Shown here piece by piece: positions 35,230 through 44,507 of a DNA stretch of 64,000 bases. A model generated the notes under the pieces. It saw nothing but the letters and a program-made list of their open reading frames with translations. It ran no database searches and was not told the origin of the DNA. The position numbers and the translations under genes are program-made. The stretch comes from Antarctobacter sediminis (GTDB lineage Bacteria > Pseudomonadota > Alphaproteobacteria > Rhodobacterales > Rhodobacteraceae). The stretch spans positions 372,001-436,000 of the forward strand of contig NZ_JAHUZG010000001.1 of assembly GCF_019218285.1 (NCBI RefSeq), given 5' to 3'. Each line of letters begins with the position of its first letter. Position 1 is the stretch's first letter.

Positions 35230-36846
35230 TCAGGCCAGAACAGCCTCCCGTGCATCGGCCCGGATCATATCGGCGGCCTTCTCGGCGATCATGATCGTCG
35301 GTGAGTTGGTATTGCCCGAGGTGATCCGGGGCATGACAGAAGCATCCACCACCCGCAGCGCGCCGATGCCCTTGACCCTCAGGGCACCATCGACCGCGGC
35401 GCCATCATCAGTGCCCATCCGGGCGGTGCCCACCGGGTGGAAAATCGTCGAGGCGATCTGTCCCGCGCCCTCGGCCAGTTCGGCATCGGTCTGATAGCCG
35501 GGGCCCGGTTTGAACTCTTCGGGGAGATACCGGGCCAGCGGACCTTGTTCCATGATCCGCCGCGTCAGCCGGATCGACCGGGCCGCCACCAGACGGTCGC
35601 CTTCGGTCGAGAGGTAGTTCGGCTGGATTTCAGGATGCACCATCGGATCGGGCGAGGTGATCCGCACATGCCCCCGGCTTTCGGGCCGCAGGTTACAGAC
35701 ACTGGCGGTGATCGCGTCAAAATCATGCGGGGACTGGCCAAAGGCCTCCAACGTGACGGGCTGGACGTGATATTCAAGGTCCGGCGTGGCCACGTCCGGC
35801 GAGGAATAGGCAAAGGCCCCCAATTGGCTGGGCGCCATCGACATGGGGCCGGATCGGGTGGCAAGATATTCCAGTCCGATCTTGGCCTGTCCCCAGAGCG
35901 AAGCGGCCATGGTGTTCAGCGTCTTGGTGCCCTGCACCTTGTAGGCGCAGCGGATTTGCAGATGGTCCTGAAGGTTGGTGCCGACGCCGGGCTGATCCAG
36001 AACCGTCTGGATCCCGTGCGTTTGCAACAGCGCGCCGGGTCCGATCCCTGACAGTTGCAGGATCTGGACAGACCCGATGGAGCCTGCCGACAGGATGACC
36101 TCGCGCCGGGCATGGGCGCGGGCCGGGGTGTTGCCACGGCGGAACTGGACACCGGTGGCGCGGCGGCCCTCAAGGATCAGGCGTTCGGTCTGGGCGTGGG
36201 TGGCCACCTCAAGGTTGGGACGGTTCCGCGCCGGGCGCAAAAAGCCCTTGGCCGTGCTCCACCGCCAGCCGGCGCGCTGGTTGACCTTGAAATAGCCGAC
36301 ACCGTGGTTGTCGCCACGATTGAAATCCTCGGTCTCGGGAAGGCCCGCGGCGACCGCGGCCTCTTTCCATGCGTCAAGAATATCCCAGCGCAGGCGTTGT
36401 TTTTCCACCCGCCACTCGCCGCCCTGACCATGCATCTCGTCGGTTTCGAAATAGTCTTCGGACTTTTTGAAATAGGGCAACACGTCGTCCCAGCCCCATC
36501 CGGTCAGTCCCATCTGGCGCCAGCCGTCGTAATCCGCCGCCTGTCCGCGCAGGTACAACATTCCGTTGATCGAGGAACAGCCGCCCAGCACCTTGCCGCG
36601 CGGGTACAGCAATTCCCGCCCGTTCAGCCCGTCGCAGGCGGCGGTCTTGTAGCCCCAGTCGGTGCGCGGGTTGCCGATGCAGTAAAGATAGCCGACCGGG
36701 ATATGGATCCAGTGGTAGTTGTCCTTGCCTCCGGCCTCCAGCAGCAACACGCGGGTATGCGGGTCTTCGCTAAGGCGGTTGGCCAGCACACATCCCGCGC
36801 TGCCCGCGCCGACGATGATGTAGTCATAGCTTCCCAGATCCTGCAT
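35230..36846 (-). CDS. GMC-family FAD oxidoreductase (choline/alcohol dehydrogenase-like)
   Basis: This 538-residue glucose-methanol-choline oxidoreductase has the N-terminal FAD site [18 protein letters not shown], the GMC signature [18 protein letters not shown], and the C-terminal catalytic block with [10 protein letters not shown] (His) and [10 protein letters not shown] (Asn). The length suits choline dehydrogenase and related alcohol dehydrogenases; it is membrane-associated in some relatives. The divergent LysR gene probably regulates it. The start at 36846 is the first Met before the FAD site; the open frame extends to 36924, overlapping that promoter region. It is not linked to betaine aldehyde dehydrogenase here, so choline is not assured as substrate. 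Confidence 0.8.
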   Translation of the reverse strand: MQDLGSYDYIIVGAGSAGCVLANRLSEDPHTRVLLLEAGGKDNYHWIHIPVGYLYCIGNPRTDWGYKTAACDGLNGRELLYPRGKVLGGCSSINGMLYLRGQAADYDGWRQMGLTGWGWDDVLPYFKKSEDYFETDEMHGQGGEWRVEKQRLRWDILDAWKEAAVAAGLPETEDFNRGDNHGVGYFKVNQRAGWRWSTAKGFLRPARNRPNLEVATHAQTERLILEGRRATGVQFRRGNTPARAHARREVILSAGSIGSVQILQLSGIGPGALLQTHGIQTVLDQPGVGTNLQDHLQIRCAYKVQGTKTLNTMAASLWGQAKIGLEYLATRSGPMSMAPSQLGAFAYSSPDVATPDLEYHVQPVTLEAFGQSPHDFDAITASVCNLRPESRGHVRITSPDPMVHPEIQPNYLSTEGDRLVAARSIRLTRRIMEQGPLARYLPEEFKPGPGYQTDAELAEGAGQIASTIFHPVGTARMGTDDGAAVDGALRVKGIGALRVVDASVMPRITSGNTNSPTIMIAEKAADMIRADAREAVLA

Positions 36847-36982
36847 GGCCTGCCCCCGTTGTCGTGCCGTGTTCCGCAGTATGGGCAAACGGGCAGGGCC
36901 GGAGCAATCTGCAAAAACAGTCAATCAGTGTGTGTTTTCGTTCAGGATTTTGCTGGATAGGGTGGTGGTGAAAGGATCTGCC

Positions 36983-37882
36983 ATGACCGATGATCTGGAT
37001 TGGACGGATGTCCGCTATTTCCTTGAAACCGCCCGCGCGGGCCGGTTCAGCGGCGCGGCCCGCCGTCTGGGGGTCAGTCACACGACGGTGGCGCGCCGGG
37101 TGTCGCGGTTAGAGACGGTGATGCGCAACCGCTTGCTGGAACCGGGCGAGGCGGGGCTGATCCCGACCGAGGCGGGGACCGCGCTGATCCCGCTTGCCGA
37201 ACGGATGGAGCTGCAGGCCGCGCAAGTGCTGGACCGGTTGCAGCGCCCCGGCGCGCTGACGGGACGGGTGCGGATCGGCGCGCCGGACGGGTTTGGCAAT
37301 GCGGTGCTGTCGCGCATTCTGCCCGGTCTGACCCGGCAGGAGCCAGAACTGGACATCGAACTGGTCCCGGTGCCGGCGGCGCACAAGCTGTGGAACCGCG
37401 AAGTGGACATCGCCATCAGCCTTGATCGACCGGAAACCGGGCGGCTGGTTTTGCAAAAACTGACAGACTACGATCTGCGGCTGTATGCGGCACCGGGCTT
37501 TTTGCGGACGCTTTCCGCGCCACCCACCCGGGCAGACATGGAGCGTTTGCCCATGGTCGGCTACATCGACGAACTGCTGTACACCGAAGCGCTGGATTTC
37601 AACCGGCTGGTCCATCCCAATGCGCGGACGCGCTACAAGGCCGCCACGGTTCAGGCCCAGATGCGGGCCATCGAAGAGGGGGTCGGGCTGGGGGTTTTGC
37701 CTTGTTTCATGGCCCGTGACAGCGACCTGGTCCCGGTGTTGCCGCAAGTGATCACCTTTGCCCGGGCCTACTGGCTCTTGTGTTCCGAGGCGGATCGCGA
37801 AATTGCACGCATTCGGCGGGTGATCGATTTCTTGCGGGATGAAACCCGGAAACGCACCGAGATATTCAGGTTTGACGGCTGA
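36983..37882 (+). CDS. LysR-family transcriptional regulator
   Basis: This 299-residue LysR-type regulator has its helix-turn-helix at about residues 5-65 (VRYFLETARAGRFSGAARRL, VSHTTVARRVSRLE) and an effector domain for the rest. The VSHTTVARRV form of the recognition helix is typical of the branch in which proteins often control one adjacent oxidoreductase. It diverges from the GMC oxidoreductase gene with a 136-nt gap. The start at 36983 is preceded by AAAGGA; earlier in-frame ATGs lie within the GMC promoter region. Confidence 0.85.
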   Translation: MTDDLDWTDVRYFLETARAGRFSGAARRLGVSHTTVARRVSRLETVMRNRLLEPGEAGLIPTEAGTALIPLAERMELQAAQVLDRLQRPGALTGRVRIGAPDGFGNAVLSRILPGLTRQEPELDIELVPVPAAHKLWNREVDIAISLDRPETGRLVLQKLTDYDLRLYAAPGFLRTLSAPPTRADMERLPMVGYIDELLYTEALDFNRLVHPNARTRYKAATVQAQMRAIEEGVGLGVLPCFMARDSDLVPVLPQVITFARAYWLLCSEADREIARIRRVIDFLRDETRKRTEIFRFDG

Positions 37883-38022
37883 ACCCCGGCGCGGCACGGC
37901 GGCCGCGACAGACCCTCGAAGGGGGGCAAAACCGGCCGATCCGGCGAACCGGGCCACGGATGCCACGGGTGCCCCGTGACAGGGCTGCTCCGGATTTTCC
38001 GCCAAAACGCGCAAAATCCGCC

Positions 38023-38028
38023 TATACT
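38023..38028 (+). promoter_or_regulatory. Possible -10 element before the guanidine riboswitch
   Basis: TATACT stands about 85 nt before the riboswitch, in a stretch (37992-38027) richer in A and T than its surroundings. No convincing -35 hexamer at 16-18 nt was found. The rest of the 37883-38110 gap holds nothing else recognisable. Confidence 0.3.
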
Positions 38029-38110
38029 TTCAGCGAATCCGGTTTGAACCGTTCATTTTCGATACGCCTGACGTGACAGGAATTTCATGCACCAGATGCT
38101 GATCACAGCA

Positions 38111-38218
38111 GGGCATCTAGGGTTCCGCCTCACTCTCCTCCCTGAGGGTCTGGTCCAAGAGATGCCACCAGCCGGGCAAATTCCCGGGGGAACACGGCGG
38201 GGCAAAAACCCGGGAGAG
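38111..38218 (+). promoter_or_regulatory. Guanidine-I riboswitch (ykkC subtype 1)
   Basis: The leader shows the ykkC consensus blocks in order: CTAGGGTTCCG (38118-38128), TCTGGTCCAAGAG (38149-38161), and ACACGGCGGGGCAAAAACCC then GGGAGA (38192-38217). The base of the first arm closes by GGCATC (38112-38117) with GATGCC (38161-38166). The GGCAAAAACCCGGGAGA ending favours the guanidine-binding subtype over the ppGpp and PRPP subtypes, and the downstream guanidine hydrolase agrees. Guanidine would turn the operon on. The 90 nt up to the first gene presumably form the expression platform. Confidence 0.85.
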
Positions 38219-38311
38219 TACTGCGCGTTTGGGGGCACCGGTCTCTCGAGTTCCGCCTCGGTCCCCCGATCAGCAATTCATCTGGCGGGACGTTGCATGA
38301 GGGGCAGACCC

Positions 38312-39367
38312 ATGTTTGCAAGACGTCATTTCGTGGCCGCGGCCACAGCGCTGGCCATGGTGGCCGGGGTGCCGGTTCAGGCTCAGGAAAAAACCGATTT
38401 CAAGGTCGCCTGGTCGATCTACGTGGGCTGGATGCCCTGGGGATACCTTGACGAATCCGGGATCATGGACAAATGGGCCGAGAAATACGGCATCACGGTC
38501 GAGATCGTGCAGATCAACGACTATGTGGAATCGATCAACCAGTATACGGCGGGTGCCTTTGACGGGGTTTCGGCCACCAACATGGACACGCTGTCGATCC
38601 CGGCAGGCGGCGGCGTGGACACGACCGCCCTGATCGTCGGCGATTTTTCGAATGGCAACGACGCGGTGATCGTCAAGGACGGCGAACTGGCCGATCTGGC
38701 GGGCAAACCCGTGAACCTTGTGGAACTGTCGGTGTCGCACTATCTGCTGGCGCGCGCATTGGACAGCGTGGATCTTCAGGAACGTGACCTCGGCGGGGTC
38801 ATCAATACCTCGGACGCGGATATGATCGCGGCCTTTACCACGTCAGACGTGCAGGCCGTGGTGACATGGAACCCGCTTGTTTCGACCATCCTCGAAGAAC
38901 CGAATGCGAAAAAGCTCTTCGACAGTTCCGACATTCCCGGTGAGATCATCGACCTGATGGTGGTCAACACCGAGACACTGGCGGCCAACCCGGACTTCGG
39001 CAAGGCGCTGGTTGGCGCGTGGTACGAGGTTTTGGGCCTGATGGCGGCGGGCGATGAGGCGGTCCTGACCGCCATGGCAGAGGCCTCGGGCACCGATCTG
39101 GCGGGGTACAAGGCACAGCTGGAGTCGACCGAGATGTTCTATGATCCGGTCGCGGCCGTGGCCTTCACCGCCTCGCCGGAATTGCCGACGACAATGGTCA
39201 ACGTGGCAGAGTTCCTCTTTGACAAGGGCATCCTTGGCGAAGGCGCGCCCAGCCCGGATTTCGTGGGAATTGCTTACCCGGACGGCACCACCACCGGTGA
39301 CCCGAACAACGTCAAGTTCCGTTTCGACACCACCTACATGCAGATGGCGGCGGACGGGGCTTTGTAA
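38312..39367 (+). CDS. ABC transporter substrate-binding protein (NMT1/SsuA-like), guanidine operon
   Basis: This 351-residue periplasmic protein has a Tat/Sec-like signal (MFARRHFVAAATALAMVAGV, cut near VQAQ) and the nitrate/taurine-type binding fold. The mature start, FKVAWSIYVGWMPWGYLDESG, is followed by a YVESINQYTAGAFDGV segment. As the first gene behind a guanidine riboswitch and in an operon with guanidine hydrolase, it most likely binds guanidine or a guanidino compound for import, although relatives take urea, taurine or nitrate. The ATG at 38312 has GAGGGG upstream; an in-frame ATG at 38297 is the alternative. Confidence 0.8.
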   Translation: MFARRHFVAAATALAMVAGVPVQAQEKTDFKVAWSIYVGWMPWGYLDESGIMDKWAEKYGITVEIVQINDYVESINQYTAGAFDGVSATNMDTLSIPAGGGVDTTALIVGDFSNGNDAVIVKDGELADLAGKPVNLVELSVSHYLLARALDSVDLQERDLGGVINTSDADMIAAFTTSDVQAVVTWNPLVSTILEEPNAKKLFDSSDIPGEIIDLMVVNTETLAANPDFGKALVGAWYEVLGLMAAGDEAVLTAMAEASGTDLAGYKAQLESTEMFYDPVAAVAFTASPELPTTMVNVAEFLFDKGILGEGAPSPDFVGIAYPDGTTTGDPNNVKFRFDTTYMQMAADGAL

Positions 39368-39383
39368 GCACCGCGCGGTTCCT

Positions 39384-39447
39384 CCGCCGGTTTCGGCGGG
39401 GCGGGCCGCGTGCCCCTGACCACCCGTGCCCCGGGCTTGACCCGGGG
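39384..39447 (+). other. Hairpins between binding-protein and permease genes
   Basis: Two stem-loops fill the 102-nt gap: CCGCCG/CGGCGG (39384-39399) and CCCCGGG/CCCGGGG (39429-39447). Such structures after a binding-protein gene commonly stabilise its mRNA or partly terminate transcription, giving more binding protein than membrane subunits. Confidence 0.5.
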
Positions 39448-39469
39448 CCTCTGCCTGTAGAGGAGTCTC

Positions 39470-40282
39470 ATGCGCTGGATCAATCGAAGACCGGGCCCTG
39501 TTCTGGCCACGGTGCTGGCCGCGTTGCCCTTTGTCGCGGTGCTGGCCGCCTACATGATCGGGTCGGACATGCGGCTGGCGGTGAACCCGTCGGACAAGCT
39601 CTTGCCCGCGCCGACGACCATCCTTGCCACCGCGGAACGGCTGCTGACAGAGCCGGACCGGCGCTCGGGCGAGATCCTGTTCTGGCTGGACACTTGGGCC
39701 AGCCTGCAACGGCTGTTTCTTGGAGTGGCCATCGCTTCGTCGCTGGCGCTGGTCGTTGGCATGGTAATCGGCATGCTGCCCTATCTGCGCAGCACATTCG
39801 CCGCCTTTGTCGCCGTGCTATCCATGGTTCCGCCGCTGGCGATCCTGCCCATCCTCTTCATCATGCTGGGACTGGGCGAAGTGTCCAAAGTGGCGCTGAT
39901 CGTGATCGGCATCGGGCCCTTCCTGATCCGCGACATGAGCCAGCGCGTGCTGGATTTGCCCCGCGAACAATTCGTCAAGGCGCAGACGCTGGGCGCCTCG
40001 TCGATGGCGATTGGCCTGCAAGTGGTCCTGCCGCAGGTTCTGCCACGCCTGATCGGATCCTTGCGCCTGTCGCTTGGGCCGGCGTGGCTGTTCCTGATCG
40101 CCGCCGAGGCCATTGCCGCAGATCAGGGCCTTGGCTATCGGATCTTTCTGGTCCGACGTTACCTCGCGATGGACGTGATCCTGACCTATGTGGCCTGGAT
40201 CACCTTGCTGGCCTACCTGCTGGATTTCGCCCTCCGGCAGGTGTCGCGGCGCGCCTTCCCTTGGGATGGAGAGGCGCTATGA
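39470..40282 (+). CDS. ABC transporter permease (SsuC/NrtB-like), guanidine operon
   Basis: This 270-residue inner-membrane permease of the nitrate/taurine class has about six helices. The coupling-helix signature EAA-type loop is visible as LPREQFVKAQTLGASSMAIGLQVVLPQVLPRLIGSLR (about residues 162-198). A VRRYLAMDVILTYVAWITLLAYLLD block closes the protein. It overlaps the ATPase gene by 4 nt. It would form the channel for the substrate bound by the product of the upstream gene. Confidence 0.85.
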   Translation: MRWINRRPGPVLATVLAALPFVAVLAAYMIGSDMRLAVNPSDKLLPAPTTILATAERLLTEPDRRSGEILFWLDTWASLQRLFLGVAIASSLALVVGMVIGMLPYLRSTFAAFVAVLSMVPPLAILPILFIMLGLGEVSKVALIVIGIGPFLIRDMSQRVLDLPREQFVKAQTLGASSMAIGLQVVLPQVLPRLIGSLRLSLGPAWLFLIAAEAIAADQGLGYRIFLVRRYLAMDVILTYVAWITLLAYLLDFALRQVSRRAFPWDGEAL

Positions 40283-41049
40283 GCTATGTCGAGGTCAAGG
40301 GGCTTGCCAAGGCTTATGGCAAGCGCACCATCATCGAGAACGTCAATGTCTCGGTGCCCAAGGGGCAGTTCATTTCCATTGTTGGGGCTTCAGGTTGTGG
40401 CAAGTCCACGTTCCTGCGGCTGTTGCTGGCGCAGGAACAACCCACGGCAGGGGAAATCCATATCGACGGCGCGCCCATGGCCAAGGAACCGGGGCGCGAT
40501 CACGGCATCGTCTTTCAGCGCTATTCGGTCTTTCCGCATATGACCGTGCTGGACAACCTTGTGGCGCCCATCGCGTTCGACGCGAATTTCTGGGGCCGCA
40601 TTTCGCGCGCGCGCCGCAGACAGGAAAGGGACAAGGCACGCAAGACACTGGCGCGCATCGGTCTGGACCATGTTGCGGGGCAATACCCGTCGGATCTGTC
40701 GGGCGGGATGCTGCAACGTTTGTCCATTGCGCAGGCGCTGGCCAGCGATCCCAAGATCCTGCTGCTGGACGAGCCTTTCGGCGCGCTGGATCCCGGGACC
40801 AAGATCGTCATGCATGATTTCCTGCAAGAACTGCGGGACGAAACCGGCATGACCGTTTTCATGATCACCCATGACCTCGAAGAGGCCTTCAAGCTGGGTG
40901 ATCGAGTCTGGGCCTTCGACAAACCCGTCTGGGATGCCGAAGATCCCGAGGCCAACGCGGCCACGATCACCTATGACTTCGATGCCCGCGACAACGGCAT
41001 CCCCTATCAGACCCTGCGGGAGCGAACCAATGTGTTGCAGGCACGCTAG
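40279..41049 (+). CDS. ABC transporter ATP-binding protein (SsuB/NrtD-like), guanidine operon
   Basis: This 256-residue ATPase has Walker A GASGCGKSTFLR (about residues 36-47), signature LSGGMLQRLSIAQAL, Walker B ILLLDEPFGALDPGT, and switch His in ITHDLEEAF. It pairs with the preceding permease. After this gene the operon is interrupted by a 192-nt structured-looking gap before the RNA ligase gene. Confidence 0.9.
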   Translation: MSYVEVKGLAKAYGKRTIIENVNVSVPKGQFISIVGASGCGKSTFLRLLLAQEQPTAGEIHIDGAPMAKEPGRDHGIVFQRYSVFPHMTVLDNLVAPIAFDANFWGRISRARRRQERDKARKTLARIGLDHVAGQYPSDLSGGMLQRLSIAQALASDPKILLLDEPFGALDPGTKIVMHDFLQELRDETGMTVFMITHDLEEAFKLGDRVWAFDKPVWDAEDPEANAATITYDFDARDNGIPYQTLRERTNVLQAR

Positions 41050-41241
41050 GGGTCCGGCGGGACGGGAATCCCGGACTCGACTGGAGGCGCGTGGGCTTTT
41101 ATGACGGCCGCAAGGAGTATTCGCCATGTAATGGACAGCCACATACGGACCAATGCGACGCCGCCCGCCGGGGCAGGTGTCGGTTCGATGTGGACTGTGG
41201 CAGGCGGGTCGACCCGCCGTGCCCCACCGGAGCATGGACAA
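41050..41241 (+). other. Intergenic region with several inverted repeats before the RNA ligase gene
   Basis: These 192 nt hold no convincing gene but several complementary segments: GTCCGG (41052-41057) with CCGGAC (41071-41076), GGTCCG (41051-41056) alternatively with CGGACC (41146-41151), CCACAT (41139-41144) with ATGTGG (41188-41193), GGGGCA (41170-41175) with TGCCCC (41220-41225), and a perfect 16-bp palindrome at 41203-41218. Several are mutually exclusive, which would suit a switching or structured RNA; GC-rich chance pairing is the alternative. An in-frame extension of the ligase gene to 41101 is possible but unlikely. Confidence 0.4.
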
Positions 41242-42063
41242 ATGGATATTCTGAAATACCCGCGGACGCGGCACCTTGAAGGTTCGCGCCTTCAGGCCGG
41301 TGATCTGGCGGATGACAAACCTCTCAAGGAACTGGCAGGCATTCCGCTTGTGGTCGAGGAAAAGCTGGATGGCGCAAACTGCGGCATCTCCTTTGATCGC
41401 GACGGCGGGTTGCTGTTGCAAAGCCGTGGGCATTATCTGACCGGCGGCGCGCGCGAACGGCATTTTGGCCTGTTCAAGACATGGGCCAGCGTGCTGGCTC
41501 CGCGCCTGCATCAGCGGTTGAGCAGCCGCTTTGTGATGTATGGCGAATGGATGCTGGCCAAGCATACGCAGTTCTACGATGCCCTGCCGCACTACTTTAT
41601 GGAGTTCGACGTCTTCGACCGTGAGGCGGGTGTCTTTCTGTCGACCGAGGCGCGGCGCGCGTTGCTGAGGGGCCTGCCGATCATGCCGGTGCCGGTCCTG
41701 CATCTGGGCGCGTTGCAGTCGGTCAAACAGATCGAGCGTTTCATAACCCCGTCGTTGTATCGCACGGCCACATGGCAAGACGCGCTGGAACGTGCGGCGC
41801 GGGCTTCTGGCAGCCGTCTGGAGATGGTCGAAAAGCAGACCGAGAACAGCGATCTTGCCGAGGGCCTTTACGTCAAGCTGGAGCGGGACGGCGTGGTGGC
41901 CGAGCGTTACAAATACGTGCGCGCGGGGTTTAAGCAGGCGATCGACGCCTCTGAGGGGCACTGGCTGGACCGGCCGATCCTTGAAAACGGATTGGCGGAC
42001 GGGGTCGACATCTTTGCCCAAACGCTCGGTCTGCCCGGTGCCTATGACGGGGAGGAGGTGTGA
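41242..42063 (+). CDS. ATP-dependent RNA ligase (Rnl2-like nucleotidyltransferase fold)
   Basis: This 273-residue protein is a covalent nucleotidyltransferase of the RNA ligase type. Motif I is Lys41-Leu-Asp-Gly (VVEEKLDGANCG), where AMP would attach. Motif III-like MYGEWMLAKHTQFYDALPHYFMEFDVFD follows. Motif IV is EGLYVKLERDG, and motif V is ERYKYVR. The size is that of a minimal ligase with a small C-terminal region. It would seal 3'-OH/5'-phosphate RNA ends made by the HD-Pnk encoded next, with which it shares a 1-nt overlap. The start at 42 bases past the last palindrome has GGAG nine bases upstream (41229-41232) and matches the fold's natural beginning. Its presence in a guanidine operon is unexplained. 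Confidence 0.8.
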   Translation: MDILKYPRTRHLEGSRLQAGDLADDKPLKELAGIPLVVEEKLDGANCGISFDRDGGLLLQSRGHYLTGGARERHFGLFKTWASVLAPRLHQRLSSRFVMYGEWMLAKHTQFYDALPHYFMEFDVFDREAGVFLSTEARRALLRGLPIMPVPVLHLGALQSVKQIERFITPSLYRTATWQDALERAARASGSRLEMVEKQTENSDLAEGLYVKLERDGVVAERYKYVRAGFKQAIDASEGHWLDRPILENGLADGVDIFAQTLGLPGAYDGEEV

Positions 42064-43220
42064 TGGCACATCTGTCTTTTCCTGATCTGCTGGCGCTAGT
42101 GCCCTGTTCGCCTGACAGGGATCTGAACTGGGCCGCCATTCAGGCTCTCTGGCCCGAGTTGCGGGTGCTTGATGACTGTCCGCAGGATCCGTTTCACCAT
42201 GGTGAGGGGGACGTGGGCATTCATACGCGCATGGTGCTGGAGGCGCTGATAGGCGATCCCGATTGGCGCGGCCTGCCACAAGAGGACCGCGAATTGCTGT
42301 TCTGGGCGGCGGTTCTGCATGACGTGGGCAAGCCCGGCACCACCATCACCGAGGATGGCCGCATCAGGGCCCCCGGCCATTCGCGCCGGGGGTCGCTGAT
42401 GGCGCGGCGCCTGCTGCGCGAGATCGGCGTTCCGTTCCACTGGCGCGAGGCGCTGTGCGGCATAATCAGCTATCATCAGGTGCCCTTCTGGCTGATCGAA
42501 CGGGACGATCCGGCGCGCGAGGCGATCAAGCTGTCGTGGCGATGCCGACCCGATCTATTGTGCCTGCACGCCCGCGCCGATGCGCGCGGCCGGATTGCCA
42601 GCGATGTGCCGGGGATCGTCATGAACACCGATCTTGCCCGCGAAGTCTTTGTCGAGACCGGGTGCCTGAACACGCCCTTTGCCTTTGCCAATGATGAAAG
42701 CCGCGTGGCGTTTTTCGAACGTGACGACCGCGATCCGCATTATGCCGCCTGGGAAGAACCCAAATGCACGGTCACGATGCTGTCGGGCTTGCCGGGGTCG
42801 GGCAAGGATACATGGATCGCCGCAAACGGTGGCGATTTGCCGGTCATCAGCCTTGATGCGCTGCGCGAACAGATGGGTGTGGCCCCCTCGGCCAATCAGG
42901 GGGCTGTGGTCGAGGCCGCGCGCGAAGCGGCCAAGTCCCATCTGCGGGCCGGGCGGGATTTTATCTGGAACGCCACCAATATCAGCCGTCAGGTGCGGGC
43001 CAAACCCTTATCGCTTGCGCGCGCTTATGGGGCCCGGGTCGAGATCGTCTACCTCGAAGTGCCGCCCGACAGGCTGGCGCGCCAGAACCGTGACCGCGAC
43101 GGCGTGGTGCCGCAGGCGGTGATGGACAACCTGATCACCAAACTGGAGCCGCCCGAAGCCTGGGAGGCGCACAAGATCCACCACGTCCTGCCGGAGGCCG
43201 CCGTGGCGGCCCCGGTCTGA
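42063..43220 (+). CDS. HD-Pnk: HD-domain phosphatase fused to polynucleotide 5'-kinase
   Basis: This 385-residue protein has an N-terminal HD phosphohydrolase domain (residues 1 to about 225) and a C-terminal P-loop kinase (about 235-385). HD metal ligands include the early His pair in FHHGEGDVGIHTRM, His86-Asp87 in LHDVGKPG, and His in APGHSRRG. The kinase P-loop is SGLPGSGKDTW with Lys248, followed by a lid region, DRLARQNRDRDG. The layout and length match the HD-Pnk family (for example from Runella), which heals RNA ends by removing 2',3'-phosphates and phosphorylating 5'-OH. The ATG at 42063 sits behind GGAGGAGG and overlaps the ligase stop. Confidence 0.8.
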   Translation: MAHLSFPDLLALVPCSPDRDLNWAAIQALWPELRVLDDCPQDPFHHGEGDVGIHTRMVLEALIGDPDWRGLPQEDRELLFWAAVLHDVGKPGTTITEDGRIRAPGHSRRGSLMARRLLREIGVPFHWREALCGIISYHQVPFWLIERDDPAREAIKLSWRCRPDLLCLHARADARGRIASDVPGIVMNTDLAREVFVETGCLNTPFAFANDESRVAFFERDDRDPHYAAWEEPKCTVTMLSGLPGSGKDTWIAANGGDLPVISLDALREQMGVAPSANQGAVVEAAREAAKSHLRAGRDFIWNATNISRQVRAKPLSLARAYGARVEIVYLEVPPDRLARQNRDRDGVVPQAVMDNLITKLEPPEAWEAHKIHHVLPEAAVAAPV

Positions 43221-43244
43221 TACCCCGAAAGGAGATCAATCAAG

Positions 43245-44486
43245 ATGTTTTCGCCCCATGATCGCAGCCGTTCCCACCATCCACGCGACTATCGCCGGGA
43301 TGAGCGGCGCGCCCATCACCCGGATCTGACCCGCCTGCAAGGGTGGAAGTCCATGAAGGCCGAAGCGGCTCTGCCCGAAGGCCGCTGGGACGAGGAACGC
43401 CGCTGGGCGCTGCGCATGGGGCTGACCGGGGCCGACAGCATCGAAGACAAGTCGATCCCGACCTTTGCCCGTGGGGAGCTGCCGCATTACGCGGGTATCA
43501 ACACCTTTCTCAAGGCCCCCTATGCCGAGGATGTCACCGAGGTTCAGCATTATGACGCCACCGTGCTGGGCATTCCCTTTGACGGCGGCACCACCTATCG
43601 TCCCGGCACGCGGTTCGGTCCGCAGGGGGTGCGCAAGATCAGCGCGCTTTATACACCTTACAACTACGAAATGGGGGTGGACCTGCGCGAACAGATGACC
43701 CTCTGCGACGCGGGTGACGTGTTCACCATCCCGGCGAACCTCGAAAAATCCTTTGACCAGATCAGCCGCGCGGTCAGCCATGTTTATTCTTCAGGCTCGT
43801 TTCCGGTGATGATCGGCGGCGATCATTCGATCGGCTTTCCCTGTGTGCGCGGCATTGCCGAGTGTACCTCGAAAAAGATCGGCATCGTGCATTTCGACCG
43901 CCATGCCGACATCCAGGAAAAGGATCTGGACGAACGGATGCACACGACGCCGTGGTTCCATTCGACACTGTTGCCCAATGTGCCGGCCAAGAACCTTGTG
44001 CAGGTCGGTATCGGCGGATGGCAGGTCCCGCGTGAGGCGGTGAAGGTGGCGCGCGAGCGCGAGACCAACATCATCACCATGTCCGACATGGAAAAGATGG
44101 GCGTCGACAAGACAGCCGAAATGGCGCTGGAGATGGCATGGGACGGGGTCGACATGGTCTATATGTCCTTTGATATCGACAGCATCGACTGTGGTTTCGT
44201 TCCCGGAACCGGCTGGCCGGAACCCGGCGGGTTCCTCCCGCGCGAGGCGTTGGCGCTGGCCTCGAAGGTGGCGGCCGAAGGGCTGTGCGGCATGGAACTG
44301 GTCGAGGTATCGCCGCCCTATGACACCAGCGACATTACCGCGCTGATGGGCACGCGGGTCATCGTCGACGTGCTGGGCAGCATGGTCGCGGCGGGCAAGA
44401 TGGGCGCCCACAAAAAGCACATCGACAAGCCGGTGACGATTCCGCACGGCGAATTCGAGGGCAACCGCTGGAGCAACAAGCCCTGA
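43245..44486 (+). CDS. gdmH: Guanidine hydrolase (ureohydrolase family, nickel-dependent)
   Basis: This 413-residue ureohydrolase has its metal ligands at His194 (IGGDHSIG), Asp218, His220 and Asp222 (HFDRHADIQ), and Asp310 and Asp312 (SFDIDSID). Two points separate it from agmatinase and arginase: DRHAD in place of the usual DAHxD, and a longer N-terminus (residues 1-70). Both fit the guanidine hydrolase GdmH of cyanobacteria, which uses nickel and yields urea and ammonia. The guanidine-I riboswitch at the operon head agrees. It follows the HD-Pnk gene by 24 nt and precedes a His-rich gene. Confidence 0.85.
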   Translation: MFSPHDRSRSHHPRDYRRDERRAHHPDLTRLQGWKSMKAEAALPEGRWDEERRWALRMGLTGADSIEDKSIPTFARGELPHYAGINTFLKAPYAEDVTEVQHYDATVLGIPFDGGTTYRPGTRFGPQGVRKISALYTPYNYEMGVDLREQMTLCDAGDVFTIPANLEKSFDQISRAVSHVYSSGSFPVMIGGDHSIGFPCVRGIAECTSKKIGIVHFDRHADIQEKDLDERMHTTPWFHSTLLPNVPAKNLVQVGIGGWQVPREAVKVARERETNIITMSDMEKMGVDKTAEMALEMAWDGVDMVYMSFDIDSIDCGFVPGTGWPEPGGFLPREALALASKVAAEGLCGMELVEVSPPYDTSDITALMGTRVIVDVLGSMVAAGKMGAHKKHIDKPVTIPHGEFEGNRWSNKP

Positions 44487-44507
44487 GCGGCCAAGCAGGA
44501 GAGACCC

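Noticed and set aside
38235-38290. Second, degenerate ykkC-like motif (CTCGAGTTCCGCC then TCGGTCCCCC)
   Set aside because: Only fragments of the consensus are present and the final conserved block is missing; it is more likely part of the expression platform of the first riboswitch.
41050-41241. tRNA or tRNA-like gene before the RNA ligase gene
   Set aside because: A GGTTCGATG stretch resembles a T-loop, but no matching T-stem, acceptor stem or anticodon arm could be built.
40390-42279. 629-codon minus-strand frame over the ATPase and RNA ligase genes
   Set aside because: The plus strand carries intact ABC and ligase motifs; the antisense product has none.
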